From: VRUE01 sp036276735
GTDB taxonomy: Bacteria > Actinomycetota > Thermoleophilia > Solirubrobacterales > 70-9
Reading direction: 5' to 3'
Assembly (NCBI GenBank): GCA_036276735.1
Contig: DASUOH010000043.1
Span: forward strand, 1-64,000
Length of the DNA: 64,000 nucleotides
The notes under the pieces are model-generated. The model was given only the letters and a program-made list of their open reading frames with translations, made no database searches and was not told the DNA's origin. Every line of letters starts with the position of its first letter. Position 1 is the first letter of the stretch. The position numbers and the translations under genes were made by a program. Below are positions 8,874 through 16,887 of this stretch, one piece after another.

Positions 8874-9514
8874 GCGACGACGCGCGCCACGTGCGCCATC
8901 CGCTCGAAGATGCGCAACCCGTCGGTCGATCCCTCCAACTCGTCGACCGCGTGCTCGGGGTGGGGCATCAGGCCGAGCACGTTGCCCGCCTCGTTGGTCA
9001 CCCCGGCGATCTCGCGGGCCGAGCCGTTCGGGTTCTGCCCCGGCGCGTAGCGGTAGGCGACCTGGCCGTTCGCCTCCAGTGCGTCGAGCATCTCCTCCGG
9101 CGCCCAGTAGCGGCCTTCGCCGTGCTTGACCGGGATCGACAGCCGCTCGCCGGACGGCTCCTCGACCAGCTCGACCTGGCGGCAGAGGAAGCGCAGCCCC
9201 TCGTTGCGCAGCAGCGCGCCCGGCAGCAGGTCCGATTCGCAGAGCACCTGGAAGCCGTTGCAGATGCCCAGCACCGGGCCGCCATTGGCGGCGAACTCGG
9301 CCACCGCCTCCATCGCTGGCGAGAAACGGGCGATCGCGCCGGCCCGCAGGTAGTCGCCGTAGGAGAAGCCGCCGGGGACGACGACCGCGTCGGCGTCGCC
9401 GAGATCGCGGTCTTCGTGCCAGTGCAGCCGCGCCTCACCGCCGCTGCGCTCGCAGGCCCGCACCGCGTCGCGCTCGTCGCAGGAGCCGGGGAACTGAAGA
9501 ACGACCCAGCGCAT
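8870..9514 (-). CDS. purQ: FGAM synthase glutaminase subunit PurQ
   Basis: A 214-residue class I glutamine amidotransferase feeding ammonia to PurL. The nucleophile elbow GICNGFQVL (Cys about residue 85), oxyanion-hole region GGFSYGDYLRAGAIA, and catalytic His-Glu in MPHPEHAVDEL are present. Overlaps purL by four bases (ATGA) and purS by TGATG, so the three subunits of one enzyme are translationally coupled. Confidence 0.97.
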   Translation of the reverse strand: MRWVVLQFPGSCDERDAVRACERSGGEARLHWHEDRDLGDADAVVVPGGFSYGDYLRAGAIARFSPAMEAVAEFAANGGPVLGICNGFQVLCESDLLPGALLRNEGLRFLCRQVELVEEPSGERLSIPVKHGEGRYWAPEEMLDALEANGQVAYRYAPGQNPNGSAREIAGVTNEAGNVLGLMPHPEHAVDELEGSTDGLRIFERMAHVARVVA

Positions 9515-9744
9515 CAGGCGCCGTCGATGCTCTGGATCTCGAAGTCCTCGATCAGCGGGTTGGCGAGCAGCTTCTCGCAGAGCTCCGGCAGTCGCTCGGG
9601 CCCGTCGGCCTCGAGCTCGACCATGCGGCCGACCCGGACGTGCTCGATCCCCTCGAAGCCGAGCGCCGGCAGCGCCCGCTCGACCGCCTTGCCCTGCGGA
9701 TCGAGGATTCCCTCCTTGGGCCGGATCAGGACCCGGGCCTTCAG
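9514..9744 (-). CDS. purS: FGAM synthase subunit PurS, probable CTG start
   Basis: A 76-residue PurS, the small dimeric subunit that bridges PurQ and PurL. The frame from 9744 reads MKARVLIRPKEGILDPQGKA, the classical PurS N-terminus, and ends ...LIEDFEIQSIDGA. No ATG, GTG or TTG is available in frame at the correct place; a CTG overlapping the purC stop (CTGA) gives exactly the expected N-terminus, with GGAG eight bases upstream. It therefore probably starts at CTG by re-initiation after purC. Its stop overlaps the purQ start as TGATG. Easily missed by gene callers because of the start codon. Confidence 0.88.
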   Translation of the reverse strand: MKARVLIRPKEGILDPQGKAVERALPALGFEGIEHVRVGRMVELEADGPERLPELCEKLLANPLIEDFEIQSIDGA

Positions 9745-10589
9745 AAGGAGCGCTCCGTGACCCGCTCGTAGGCCTCCACGTACTTGGCGCGCGTCTGCTC
9801 GACCACGTCGGCCGGGATCTCGGGCGCCGGCGGCGTCTTATCCCAGCCGCTTCCCGTCGCCCAGTCGCGGACGAACTGCTTGTCGAAGGAGGGCGGGGTC
9901 TTGCCGGGCTCCCAGCGGTCGGCCGGCCAGAAGCGCGAGGAGTCCGGGGTCAGCACCTCGTCGGCGAGGACGATCCGGTCGTTCTCGTCGCGCCCGAGCT
10001 CGAACTTGGTGTCGGCGAGGATGATCCCCCGCTCGGCCGCGTGCTCGGCGCCGCGCCGGTAGACCTCGATCGAGATCTGCCGCAGCTCCTCCATCAGGCC
10101 GCGGTCGCCGACGATCTCGGCGGCGCGGTCGAAGTCGACGTTCTCGTCGTGGTCGCCGATCTCGGCCTTGGTCGCGGGCGTGAAGATCGGCTCGGGCAGC
10201 TTGTCGGACTCGAGCAGGTTCTGCGGCAGCTCGATCCCGCAGACCTCGCCGCCCTCCTTGTATTCCTTCCAGCCCGACCCCGTGATGTAGCCGCGCACGA
10301 CGCACTCGACCGGATACATCTCGAGCCGGCGCACCCGCATCGCCCGTTCGGCGACCTCCGCGGGCACGTCGTTGGAGATGAAGTGATTGGGGACGATGTC
10401 GGCGGTCAGCTCGAACCAGAATTCGGAGATCCGGTTGAGCACCTTGCCCTTGTCGGGAATCGGCGTCGGCATCACCACGTCGTAGATCGAGATCCGGTCG
10501 GAGGCGACCATCAGCAGGTCGTCCTCCCACTCGTAGATCTCGCGGACCTTGCCTGACGAATGGAGTTGAAGATCGGTTACGGCAGTCAT
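9741..10589 (-). CDS. purC: SAICAR synthetase PurC
   Basis: A 282-residue phosphoribosylaminoimidazole-succinocarboxamide synthase, long (yeast Ade1-like) form. Contains SSGKVREIYEWEDDLLMVAS at the N-terminus (phosphate/ATP loop), VVRGYITGSGWKEYKEGG, IFTPATKAEIGDHDENVDF and GIILADTKFELGRDENDRIV, all family signatures. First gene of the purC-purS-purQ-purL unit; divergent from the P450 gene with palindromic element A1 between them. Confidence 0.97.
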   Translation of the reverse strand: MTAVTDLQLHSSGKVREIYEWEDDLLMVASDRISIYDVVMPTPIPDKGKVLNRISEFWFELTADIVPNHFISNDVPAEVAERAMRVRRLEMYPVECVVRGYITGSGWKEYKEGGEVCGIELPQNLLESDKLPEPIFTPATKAEIGDHDENVDFDRAAEIVGDRGLMEELRQISIEVYRRGAEHAAERGIILADTKFELGRDENDRIVLADEVLTPDSSRFWPADRWEPGKTPPSFDKQFVRDWATGSGWDKTPPAPEIPADVVEQTRAKYVEAYERVTERSF

Positions 10590-10629
10590 GAAGCCGATGC
10601 TAGCTATCGCGAGGGCCGTAAACCTTCCT

Positions 10630-10711
10630 CGGGTGGGTGGCGTGGGGCCTGGGGTCCTCGCCCGCAGCTTGCGAGGACGAGGAGCCCCAGCCCCGCGACA
10701 GGACCCGCCCG
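10630..10711. repeat. Family A palindromic element, copy 1
   Basis: An 82-bp imperfect palindrome between divergent purC and the P450 gene. Outer arms CGGGTGGGT / ACCCGCCCG, then conserved unpaired-looking GGCG on the left and GACAGG on the right, a GC-rich second helix, and a centre CTCGCCCGCAGCTTGCGAG. Copy 3 inside grpE shares the same centre; all three copies share GGGTGGCG ... GACAGGACCC. Confidence 0.75.
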
Positions 10712-10734
10712 CCGGAGAGGTCTACGATCATCGT

Positions 10735-12072
10735 GTGCTGCCGCCCGAACCGAATCGCCCGGCGCTCGTCCAGATGCTGCGCTGGGCCTTCCGGCCGATC
10801 GCCTTCCTCGAGGACTGTCGGCGCCGCTTCGGACCCAGCTTCAGCGTCACCTTCCCCGGCTTCGAGCGGCCGATGGTGATGATCTCCGACCCCGCCGCAA
10901 TCAAGGCGCTCTACGCCGAGCCGGGCCACGACCTGCCGCCCGGCCGCAACATCTTCCTCGAGCCGATCCTCGGCTCCCGCTCGCTGCTGCTCCTGACTGG
11001 ACCCGACCACCTGGCGCGGCGGCGCCTGATGCTGCCCGCCTTCCACGGCGAGCGGATGCGCTCCTACGAGCCGATCGTCGCCGAGATCGTCGACGCTGAG
11101 ATCGACTCCTGGCGCGTCGGCGAGGAGTTCGCCCTCCATCCGCGCATGCAGGCGATCACCCTGGAGGTGATCCTGCGCGTCGTCTTCGGCGTCGCCGAGG
11201 GGCCGCGGCTGGAACGGCTGCGCGGCATGCTCTCCACGGTCCTCCAGGAAACCGCCAACTCGAGCGCGCAGCTCGTCGCCCTGATCATGGCCCGCTTCGG
11301 CGGCCGCCAGCCCTTCGCCCGCTTCGAGGGCCAGCTGCGCGAGGTCGACCAGCTGCTCCACGCCGAGATCGCCGAGCGGCGCGCCGCCGGCGGCCTTGAG
11401 GAGCGCGACGACATCCTCTCGGCGCTGATGCTCGCCCGCTTCGAGGATGGCGGGAGCGCGGGAGGCGAGGGAATGACCGACACCGAGCTGCGCGACCAGC
11501 TGATGACGCTGCTGCTGGCCGGGCACGAGACGACGGCGACGGCGCTCGCATGGACCTTCGACCTGCTGCTCCGCCACCCGCGCGAGCTGGGCCGGCTGCG
11601 CGACTCGCTCGAGAGCGGCGAGGAGGACTACCTGCGGGCGACGATCTCCGAGTCGCTGCGACTGCGGCCGGTAATCCCGATCGCCGGCCGGCGCCTCACC
11701 AAGCCGCTCGAAGCGGACGGACTGACGCTGCCGGAGGGCACCGACGTGACCCCGGCGATCTGGCTCGCCCACACTCGGCCCGACGCCTACCCCGAGCCCT
11801 ACGCCTTTCGTCCCGAGCGCTTCCTCGAGGACCCGCCCGAGACCTACGCGTGGATCCCCTTCGGCGGCGGCATCCGCCGCTGCCTCGGCGCCTCCTTTGC
11901 CGAGTTCGAGATGCGGATCGCACTGCGCGAGATCCTCGCCCGCTGTGAGCTGCGCAAGGCCGACCCGCGCCCCGAGCGCGTCGGTCGCCGCAACATCACC
12001 CTCTCGCCCCGCGACGGCACGCCGGTCGTCCTCACCGCGCGCCGCGAGGCGCGCCAGCCGGTCCCGGCCTAA
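10735..12072 (+). CDS. Cytochrome P450
   Basis: A 445-residue soluble bacterial P450 monooxygenase. I-helix oxygen-binding motif LLAGHETTATALAW, K-helix ESLRLRPVIPIAGR (ExxR), and haem loop PFGGGIRRCLGASFAEFE with the axial cysteine are intact. GTG at 10735 is chosen: it gives MLPPEPNRP, a normal N-terminus, whereas the frame upstream runs through palindrome A1. Substrate and redox partner unknown; no ferredoxin gene nearby. Its last bases overlap the convergent downstream gene by 4 bp. It sits inside the purine locus and is not functionally related to it. Confidence 0.93.
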   Translation: MLPPEPNRPALVQMLRWAFRPIAFLEDCRRRFGPSFSVTFPGFERPMVMISDPAAIKALYAEPGHDLPPGRNIFLEPILGSRSLLLLTGPDHLARRRLMLPAFHGERMRSYEPIVAEIVDAEIDSWRVGEEFALHPRMQAITLEVILRVVFGVAEGPRLERLRGMLSTVLQETANSSAQLVALIMARFGGRQPFARFEGQLREVDQLLHAEIAERRAAGGLEERDDILSALMLARFEDGGSAGGEGMTDTELRDQLMTLLLAGHETTATALAWTFDLLLRHPRELGRLRDSLESGEEDYLRATISESLRLRPVIPIAGRRLTKPLEADGLTLPEGTDVTPAIWLAHTRPDAYPEPYAFRPERFLEDPPETYAWIPFGGGIRRCLGASFAEFEMRIALREILARCELRKADPRPERVGRRNITLSPRDGTPVVLTARREARQPVPA

Positions 12073-12350
12073 GCGGGATTCTGCTCGGCCCAGGCGGCGA
12101 TGCGACCCGAGCCGGCGATCACGTCGCCGTCGTCGAGAACGAGGATCGGGACGTCGTTCTGTCCGCTCAGCTCGCGGACCTCGGCCCGCTCCTCGGCACG
12201 GCGTCCCCAAGTCCAAGCCGCGAGTCGGTAGCCGGATACCGGCTTGACCTCGTACTCGTGCCCCGCCGCGTCGAGCGCCTTGCCCGCCTTCGCGCAGGGG
12301 TGCATGAAGCCCGGCCCCGTCGTCTTCTGCCCGCAGGTGTAGAGGACCAT
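12069..12350 (-). CDS. Glutaredoxin/GST N-terminal domain-like protein
   Basis: A 93-residue single thioredoxin-fold domain. It begins MVLYTCGQKTTG with a lone cysteine at the position of the redox/GSH site (no CxxC), has a cis-proline loop (NDVPILVLDDGDVI) and a C-terminal SGRIAAWAEQ helix typical of GST N-domains. Lacks the all-helical GST C-domain. Role unknown; convergent with the P450 gene. Confidence 0.72.
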   Translation of the reverse strand: MVLYTCGQKTTGPGFMHPCAKAGKALDAAGHEYEVKPVSGYRLAAWTWGRRAEERAEVRELSGQNDVPILVLDDGDVIAGSGRIAAWAEQNPA

Positions 12351-12405
12351 CGCGGGAAGCGTATCCTGGAGCGCGGTCCGAGCGCGATGCTACGCTCGTA
12401 GCACA

Positions 12406-12672
12406 ATGGTAGAAGTCGCGACGAGAGAGCTGCGCAACGACACGGCCGGGGTCCTGCGCCGGGTCGCGGCCGGGGAGACGGTGACGATCACCGTGCGCGG
12501 CAAGCCGGTCGCCGACCTCGTGCCGCACCGGCCCGAGGGGCCTCGGTGGATGCCTCGGGAGGAATTTCTAGTGCTTCTCCAGACGCACTCCGCGGATCCC
12601 GGTCTACGGGACGATCTTGATCGCCTCGCCGGCGAAACGACGGACGAAGACGGTCTCGACGAGCTGTGGTAG
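12406..12672 (+). CDS. Phd/YefM-type antitoxin
   Basis: An 88-residue antitoxin. N-terminal MVEVATRELRNDTAGVLRRV and ITVRGKPVADLVP are the Phd/YefM DNA-binding dimer pattern; the acidic C-terminus (TTDEDGLDELW) would wrap the toxin. Overlaps the toxin start by 7 bp, so the two are co-translated; likely autoregulates its promoter. Confidence 0.85.
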   Translation: MVEVATRELRNDTAGVLRRVAAGETVTITVRGKPVADLVPHRPEGPRWMPREEFLVLLQTHSADPGLRDDLDRLAGETTDEDGLDELW

Positions 12673-13079
12673 GCAATCGGGAAGAGTCGCGGGGGCTCCT
12701 CGACACCTCGGTTCTCATCGCAATCGAGAGCGGCAGGTCGCTTCGCGCGGAGGCGATACCCGAGACCGCCGCGATCTCAGTGGTGACCAAGGCGGAGCTG
12801 CGGGTCGGCATCTTCGCTGCAGAGGACATCGAGACGCGCGACCGGCGATTGATGACCTGGGAGCTCGCGAATCGCATCGTTTCGCTTCCTATCGACGAAG
12901 CCGTATCGCGGGCCTGGGCGCAGATGCGGGCCTACCTCAGGGCGTCCCAGCGGCGCGTGAAGATCAACGACATCTGGATCGCGGCGACGGCGGCTGCCTA
13001 TGACATACCTGTGTTGACTCAGGATGCGGACTTCGATGCGCTCAATGGCGTCGCCGGGCTTACCGTCATCCCGGTCTGA
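12666..13079 (+). CDS. VapC-type PIN-domain toxin
   Basis: A 137-residue PIN ribonuclease. Acidic metal-site residues are present: LLDTSVLIAIE (first Asp), AELRVGI (Glu), KINDIWIAATAAAYDIPVLTQDADFDAL (last acidic pair). GTG start at 12666 overlaps the antitoxin. Pairs a Phd-type antitoxin with a VapC toxin, a common combination. Would cleave RNA when released. Confidence 0.88.
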   Translation: MVGNREESRGLLDTSVLIAIESGRSLRAEAIPETAAISVVTKAELRVGIFAAEDIETRDRRLMTWELANRIVSLPIDEAVSRAWAQMRAYLRASQRRVKINDIWIAATAAAYDIPVLTQDADFDALNGVAGLTVIPV

Positions 13080-13086
13080 CTTCCCT

Positions 13087-14370
13087 TCAGCGCAGCGCTT
13101 CGAGCCGCTCGAATATCTCCGGCACGTGGCTGAGGTAGGCGCGCTCGTCGAAGACCGCGTCGAGGTCGAGCTGGGGGGCGGCCTCGCCGAGCAGCTCGCG
13201 GAAGTGGGTGCCGCTGTCCCAGGCGCGTTGGGCGTTCGCCTGGACGACGCGGTAGGCGTCGTCGCGGGTCATCCCCGAGTCGACCAGGGCGGTGAGGGCG
13301 CGCTGGCTGAACAGGGCGCCGTGGGTCAGCTCGAGGTTCTCTCGCATCCGCTCGGCACGGACGTTCATCCCAGAGGCGACACCCGCGGCGATGTCCTGCA
13401 TGTAGTCGAGCGCCGTCGTCGTATCGGGCAGGATCACCCGCTCGGCCCCCGAGTGGGAGATGTCGCGCTCGTGCCAGAGGGCGACGTTCTCCAGCCCGGC
13501 CTGTGCGTAGCCGCGCAGGACCCGTGCCAGGCCGGTGATCCGCTCGGTGCGGATCGGGTTGCGCTTGTGCGGCATCGCCGAGGAGCCCTTCTGGGCGCCC
13601 GAGGCGAACGGCTCCTCGACCTCGCGAACCTCGGTGCGCTGAAGGTTGCGGATCTCGGTCGCGAAGCGCTCCAATCCGGCGCCAGCGACGGCGATCGCCG
13701 AGGTGAGCACGGCGTGGCGGTCGCGCGGGATCACCTGCGTCGCCACGTCCTCGCGCCGCAGCCCGAGCCGCTCCATGACCCGGGCCTCGACCGCCGGCGG
13801 CACCGACGCGTAGGTGCCGACCGCGCCTGACAGCTTGCCGTGCCCGAGCTGCTCGAAGGCCTCGCTCAACCGCGCCAGGTTGCGATCCGCCTCGAAGGCG
13901 AAGCCGGCCAGCCGCAGGCCGAAGGTCGTCGGCTCGGCGTGGACGCCGTGGGTGCGGCCGACGCAGACGGTGTCGCGGTGCTCCAGCGCCTGCTCGATCA
14001 GGGCGTCGCGGTAGGCGCGGGCGCTGGCCAGGACGATCTCGCCGGCCGCCCGCAGCTGCAGCGCCAGCGCCGTGTCGAGCACGTCGGAGGAGGTCAGCCC
14101 GTAGTGGATCCAGCGTCCGTGCTCGCCGACCGACTCGGCGACGACGTCGACGAAGGCGGCGACGTCGTGGTCGGTCACCCTCTCGCGCTCGTTCACCGCC
14201 TCGACCGTGAACGCCGCCCGCTCGCGGCAGGACTCGGCGGCCTCGCCCGGCACGACTCCCTCCTCGGCCCATGCCTCCGTCGCCGCCAGCTCCACCTCCA
14301 GCCACGTCTCCAGCTTCCGCTGCTGCGACCACACCTCAGCCATCTCTGGCCGCGTGTAGCGGGAGATCAC
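13087..14370 (-). CDS. purB: Adenylosuccinate lyase PurB
   Basis: A 427-residue fumarase/aspartase superfamily enzyme acting twice in purine synthesis (SAICAR to AICAR, adenylosuccinate to AMP). The signature loop GSSAMPHKRNPIRTERI (about residues 262-278) with the catalytic serine, TSSDVLDTALALQL, and CVGRTHGVHAEPTTFG are all present. Downstream of purE across palindrome A2. Confidence 0.97.
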   Translation of the reverse strand: MISRYTRPEMAEVWSQQRKLETWLEVELAATEAWAEEGVVPGEAAESCRERAAFTVEAVNERERVTDHDVAAFVDVVAESVGEHGRWIHYGLTSSDVLDTALALQLRAAGEIVLASARAYRDALIEQALEHRDTVCVGRTHGVHAEPTTFGLRLAGFAFEADRNLARLSEAFEQLGHGKLSGAVGTYASVPPAVEARVMERLGLRREDVATQVIPRDRHAVLTSAIAVAGAGLERFATEIRNLQRTEVREVEEPFASGAQKGSSAMPHKRNPIRTERITGLARVLRGYAQAGLENVALWHERDISHSGAERVILPDTTTALDYMQDIAAGVASGMNVRAERMRENLELTHGALFSQRALTALVDSGMTRDDAYRVVQANAQRAWDSGTHFRELLGEAAPQLDLDAVFDERAYLSHVPEIFERLEALR

Positions 14371-14411
14371 CGCTGCGCCCCAAGGTCCAGAAGCTTCTCC
14401 TCAGCGTTCCT

Positions 14412-14503
14412 CGGGCGGGTGGCGCGGCGGCGGGGGTCCCCCATAGCGGAGGACGCGAAGCGTCCGAGCACATGGGGGAGGCCGCCGTGACAGGACCCGC
14501 CCG
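14412..14503. repeat. Family A palindromic element, copy 2
   Basis: A 92-bp palindrome between purE and purB. Outer arms CGGGCGGGT / ACCCGCCCG are perfectly complementary; the shared GGCG and TGACAGG side motifs follow. The inner helix differs from copies 1 and 3 (GGGGTCCCCCAT ... CATGGGGGA, then GGACGCGAAGCGTCC) but still pairs. Lies inside the purD-purE-purB transcription unit. Confidence 0.75.
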
Positions 14504-14518
14504 CCAGAAACGCCCCCG

Positions 14519-15019
14519 TCATGACTTGATGATCCGCACGGCCAGCACACCCGCATTCTTGGCACCGTCGATCGCCACGCAGGCGACCGGGATCCCAGGC
14601 GGCATCTGCACCGCGGAGAGCAGCGCGTCCAGGCCGCCGAGCGACTTGCCGAGGATCGGCACACCGATCACCGGCAGGTCGGTGTGGGCGGCGGCGACGC
14701 CGGGCAGCGCCGCCGACATGCCGGCGCCGGCGATCAGCACCCTCAGCCCGCGGATCCGCGCGTTGTGGCAGTACTCGCGCACCTGCTCGGGGTCGCGGTG
14801 GGCGCTCATCACCCGCACCTCGTAGCGGATGCCGGCTTCCTCCAGCGCCTTCCCCGCCGGCTCCATCTTGGGCTTGTCGTTCTTGGAGCCCATGATGATC
14901 CCGACCAGCGGCTCGTCCACCTCGATCTCTTTGAACGCCTCCTCGACCGCGGGCATCGCGGTCGCCCCGGTCGGCGCGGGGGTCCCGGTTGGCTGCGGGT
15001 CCTCTGAGATCTCGCTCAT
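14519..15019 (-). CDS. purE: N5-CAIR mutase PurE
   Basis: A 166-residue class I PurE that moves the carboxyl of N5-CAIR to give CAIR. Contains LVGIIMGSKNDKPKMEPAG, YEVRVMSAHRDPEQVREY (CO2/phosphate site), GAGMSAALPGVAAAHT and PVIGVPILGKSLGGLDALLS. The start at MSEISEDPQ is chosen because it lies 17 bp after the purD stop; the open frame upstream is inside purD. A 35-residue Pro/Thr-rich N-terminal extension precedes the core. No purK is in the window. Confidence 0.93.
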   Translation of the reverse strand: MSEISEDPQPTGTPAPTGATAMPAVEEAFKEIEVDEPLVGIIMGSKNDKPKMEPAGKALEEAGIRYEVRVMSAHRDPEQVREYCHNARIRGLRVLIAGAGMSAALPGVAAAHTDLPVIGVPILGKSLGGLDALLSAVQMPPGIPVACVAIDGAKNAGVLAVRIIKS

Positions 15020-15035
15020 CTCTTCCTCTCGGTCG

Positions 15036-16316
15036 TCAGTGACTGGGTACGCGCTCCACCGCGCGGGCGGCGATGTCGGAGCGGATCTGCATCCCGTCGA
15101 AGGAGATGCGCCGGGCGGCATCGTATGCGCGATCGCGCGCCTCCGCCGGGGTCGCGCCAAGCGCCGTGACGTTGAGCACGCGCCCCCCCGCCGTGACGAC
15201 CTCGCCGTCGCGCTCGGCGGTGCCGGCGTGGGTCACCTCGGCCAGCTCGGCGGCCTCCTCCAGGCCACGGATGACGTCGCCCTTCGACGAGGACTCGGGA
15301 TAGCCGGCGGAGGCCAGGACCACGGTCACCGCCCAGTCGTCGCCGAACTCGGCGCTCGTCCCGGTCAGGCCGCCCGGCTCGCGCGCCGCGAGGCAGAGGT
15401 CGATCAGGTCGGAGCGCAGGCGGGGCAGTACGGCCTGCGTCTCGGGGTCGCCGAAGCGGGCATTGAACTCGAGCACCTTGGGGCCGTCCGGACCGATCAT
15501 CAGCCCTGCGTAGAGGACGCCGTGGAAGGGAATGCCGCGTCGCGCCATCGCCTCGACCACAGGCCGGTGCACCGTGTCGACGATCTCTTCGACCTCGGCC
15601 GGGCCGAAGCCCGGCACCGGCGAGTAGCTGCCCATGCCGCCCGTGTTGGGCCCCTCGTCGCCGTCGAAGATCCGCTTGTAGTCCTGGGCGGGTGCCAGCG
15701 GCACCACGTTCTCGCCGTCGCAGAGCGCCAGCAGCGAGAGCTCCTCCCCCTCCAAGAACTCCTCCAGCACCACCGCCATATCGGCGCCGAAGCGCCGCTC
15801 GGTGAAGAAGACGTCGAGCGCCTCGCGTGCCTCCGCCTCACTCGCGCAGATGATCACGCCCTTGCCCGCGGCGAGCCCGTCGGCCTTGAGGACCAGGGGG
15901 TAGGAGGCATCGCTGACCCTCTCGAGCGCTTCCTCCCGGTTGCGCAGCAACATGTGCGCGGCGGTCGGCACGCCGGCCTCGCGCATCAGCTCCTTGGCGA
16001 AGGCCTTGGAGCCCTCCAGCTCGGCGGCCGCGGCGCTGGGGCCGAATGCCGGCACCCCAGCCTCCTCGAGCGCGTCGACCGCACCAGCGACGAGCGGCGC
16101 CTCGGGTCCGACCACGACCAGGTCGACCGAGCGCTCCCGCGCCGTCGCGACGATCGCCTCGACGTCCTCGCCGCCCACCTCCGGGATGCACTCCGCGTCG
16201 GCTGCGATGCCGGCGTTGCCGGGCGCGCAGAGCAACTCCGGCGCATGGGTGGAGCGGGCCAGCGCTCGGACGATCGCGTGCTCGCGGCCGCCGCCGCCTA
16301 CCACCAAGATCCTCAC
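15036..16316 (-). CDS. purD: Phosphoribosylamine-glycine ligase PurD
   Basis: A 426-residue ATP-grasp enzyme making GAR. N-terminal MRILVVGGGGREHAIVRAL, LKADGLAAGKGVIIC, the metal/ATP segment FNARFGDPETQAVLPRL and GPNTGGMGSYSPVP are all diagnostic. First gene of a purD-purE-purB run; a perfect 10-bp palindrome lies just upstream (16340-16375). Confidence 0.97.
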   Translation of the reverse strand: MRILVVGGGGREHAIVRALARSTHAPELLCAPGNAGIAADAECIPEVGGEDVEAIVATARERSVDLVVVGPEAPLVAGAVDALEEAGVPAFGPSAAAAELEGSKAFAKELMREAGVPTAAHMLLRNREEALERVSDASYPLVLKADGLAAGKGVIICASEAEAREALDVFFTERRFGADMAVVLEEFLEGEELSLLALCDGENVVPLAPAQDYKRIFDGDEGPNTGGMGSYSPVPGFGPAEVEEIVDTVHRPVVEAMARRGIPFHGVLYAGLMIGPDGPKVLEFNARFGDPETQAVLPRLRSDLIDLCLAAREPGGLTGTSAEFGDDWAVTVVLASAGYPESSSKGDVIRGLEEAAELAEVTHAGTAERDGEVVTAGGRVLNVTALGATPAEARDRAYDAARRISFDGMQIRSDIAARAVERVPSH

Positions 16317-16339
16317 AAAGCCGCCCCCGGACGCGGGAG

Positions 16340-16375
16340 CGAATGCCTGTCCATATTTGATTCTTCAGGCATTCG
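16340..16375. promoter_or_regulatory. Inverted repeat upstream of purD
   Basis: Perfect arms CGAATGCCTG and CAGGCATTCG separated by 16 A/T-rich bases, placed 24-59 bp upstream of the purD start and downstream of the GYD gene. There is no following T-run on either side, so it is either an operator/leader hairpin for purD or a factor-independent terminator of the GYD gene. Function is inference. Confidence 0.5.
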
Positions 16376-16396
16376 TGGGAGCAGAGGAGGCGGCGC

Positions 16397-16678
16397 TTAA
16401 AGGGTGGAGGCCAACTCGTCGGCCGGCAGCGCCGCCAGCGTCTGGCTGGTCATCGTCCCGCGCGAGCCGAGCTCGACCGAGACCTTCGCCATCGTCTTCT
16501 CGTCGGGCGCTTCGACCACGGTGACGAAGTCGTACTGCCCAAGCGTCGCGTACTGCGCAAGCACCTTCGCGCCGATCTGTTCGACCTCTTTGTTGACCTC
16601 GGCGACCCGACCCGGATTGTTCTTCAGCGTCTTGACGCCCTCGGAGGTCAGGTTGGTCAGCATCACGTAAGTAGGCAT
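16397..16678 (-). CDS. GYD-domain protein
   Basis: A 93-residue dimeric alpha-beta barrel type protein of the GYD family: begins MPTYVMLTNLTSEGVKTLK, contains LAQYATLGQYDFVTVVEAPD (the GxYD motif as GQYD), and AKVSVELGSRGTMTSQTL. The family has no firmly assigned function. AGGAGCC-like ribosome-binding site precedes the ATG. Upstream of purD, same strand. Confidence 0.88.
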   Translation of the reverse strand: MPTYVMLTNLTSEGVKTLKNNPGRVAEVNKEVEQIGAKVLAQYATLGQYDFVTVVEAPDEKTMAKVSVELGSRGTMTSQTLAALPADELASTL

Positions 16679-16792
16679 AGAGGCTCCTCTCGGCGGGGGG
16701 TGATGAGAAAGATAGTCGTCGGCGGATGAGGGCGGGCCTGGTGGGATTGGTGAGTGCCTCGATGTCGGAGGCCAAGCCAGGGTGTGACGGCA

Positions 16793-16823
16793 CTTGCCGG
16801 GATAGCAGCGCTATCGCGGCAAG
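16793..16823 (-). terminator. Strong hairpin downstream of cell-wall hydrolase gene
   Basis: Arms CTTGCCG-GATAGC and GCTATC-CGGCAAG around a 3-base loop, lying between the hydrolase stop (16888) and the GYD gene start (16678). About 13 paired bases with one bulge. No clear U-run, so terminator role is likely but not certain. Confidence 0.5.
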
Positions 16824-16887
16824 GGACCGGTGCGCCATGGCGCCGGGATCCGGCGGCGAGGCGCCGCCAAGATCGCCTGGTTCGCCC

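Noticed and set aside
10600..12528. 642-codon minus-strand frame over the P450 gene
   Set aside because: Antisense shadow; only its 3'-independent part coincides with the GST-like gene, which has its own frame.
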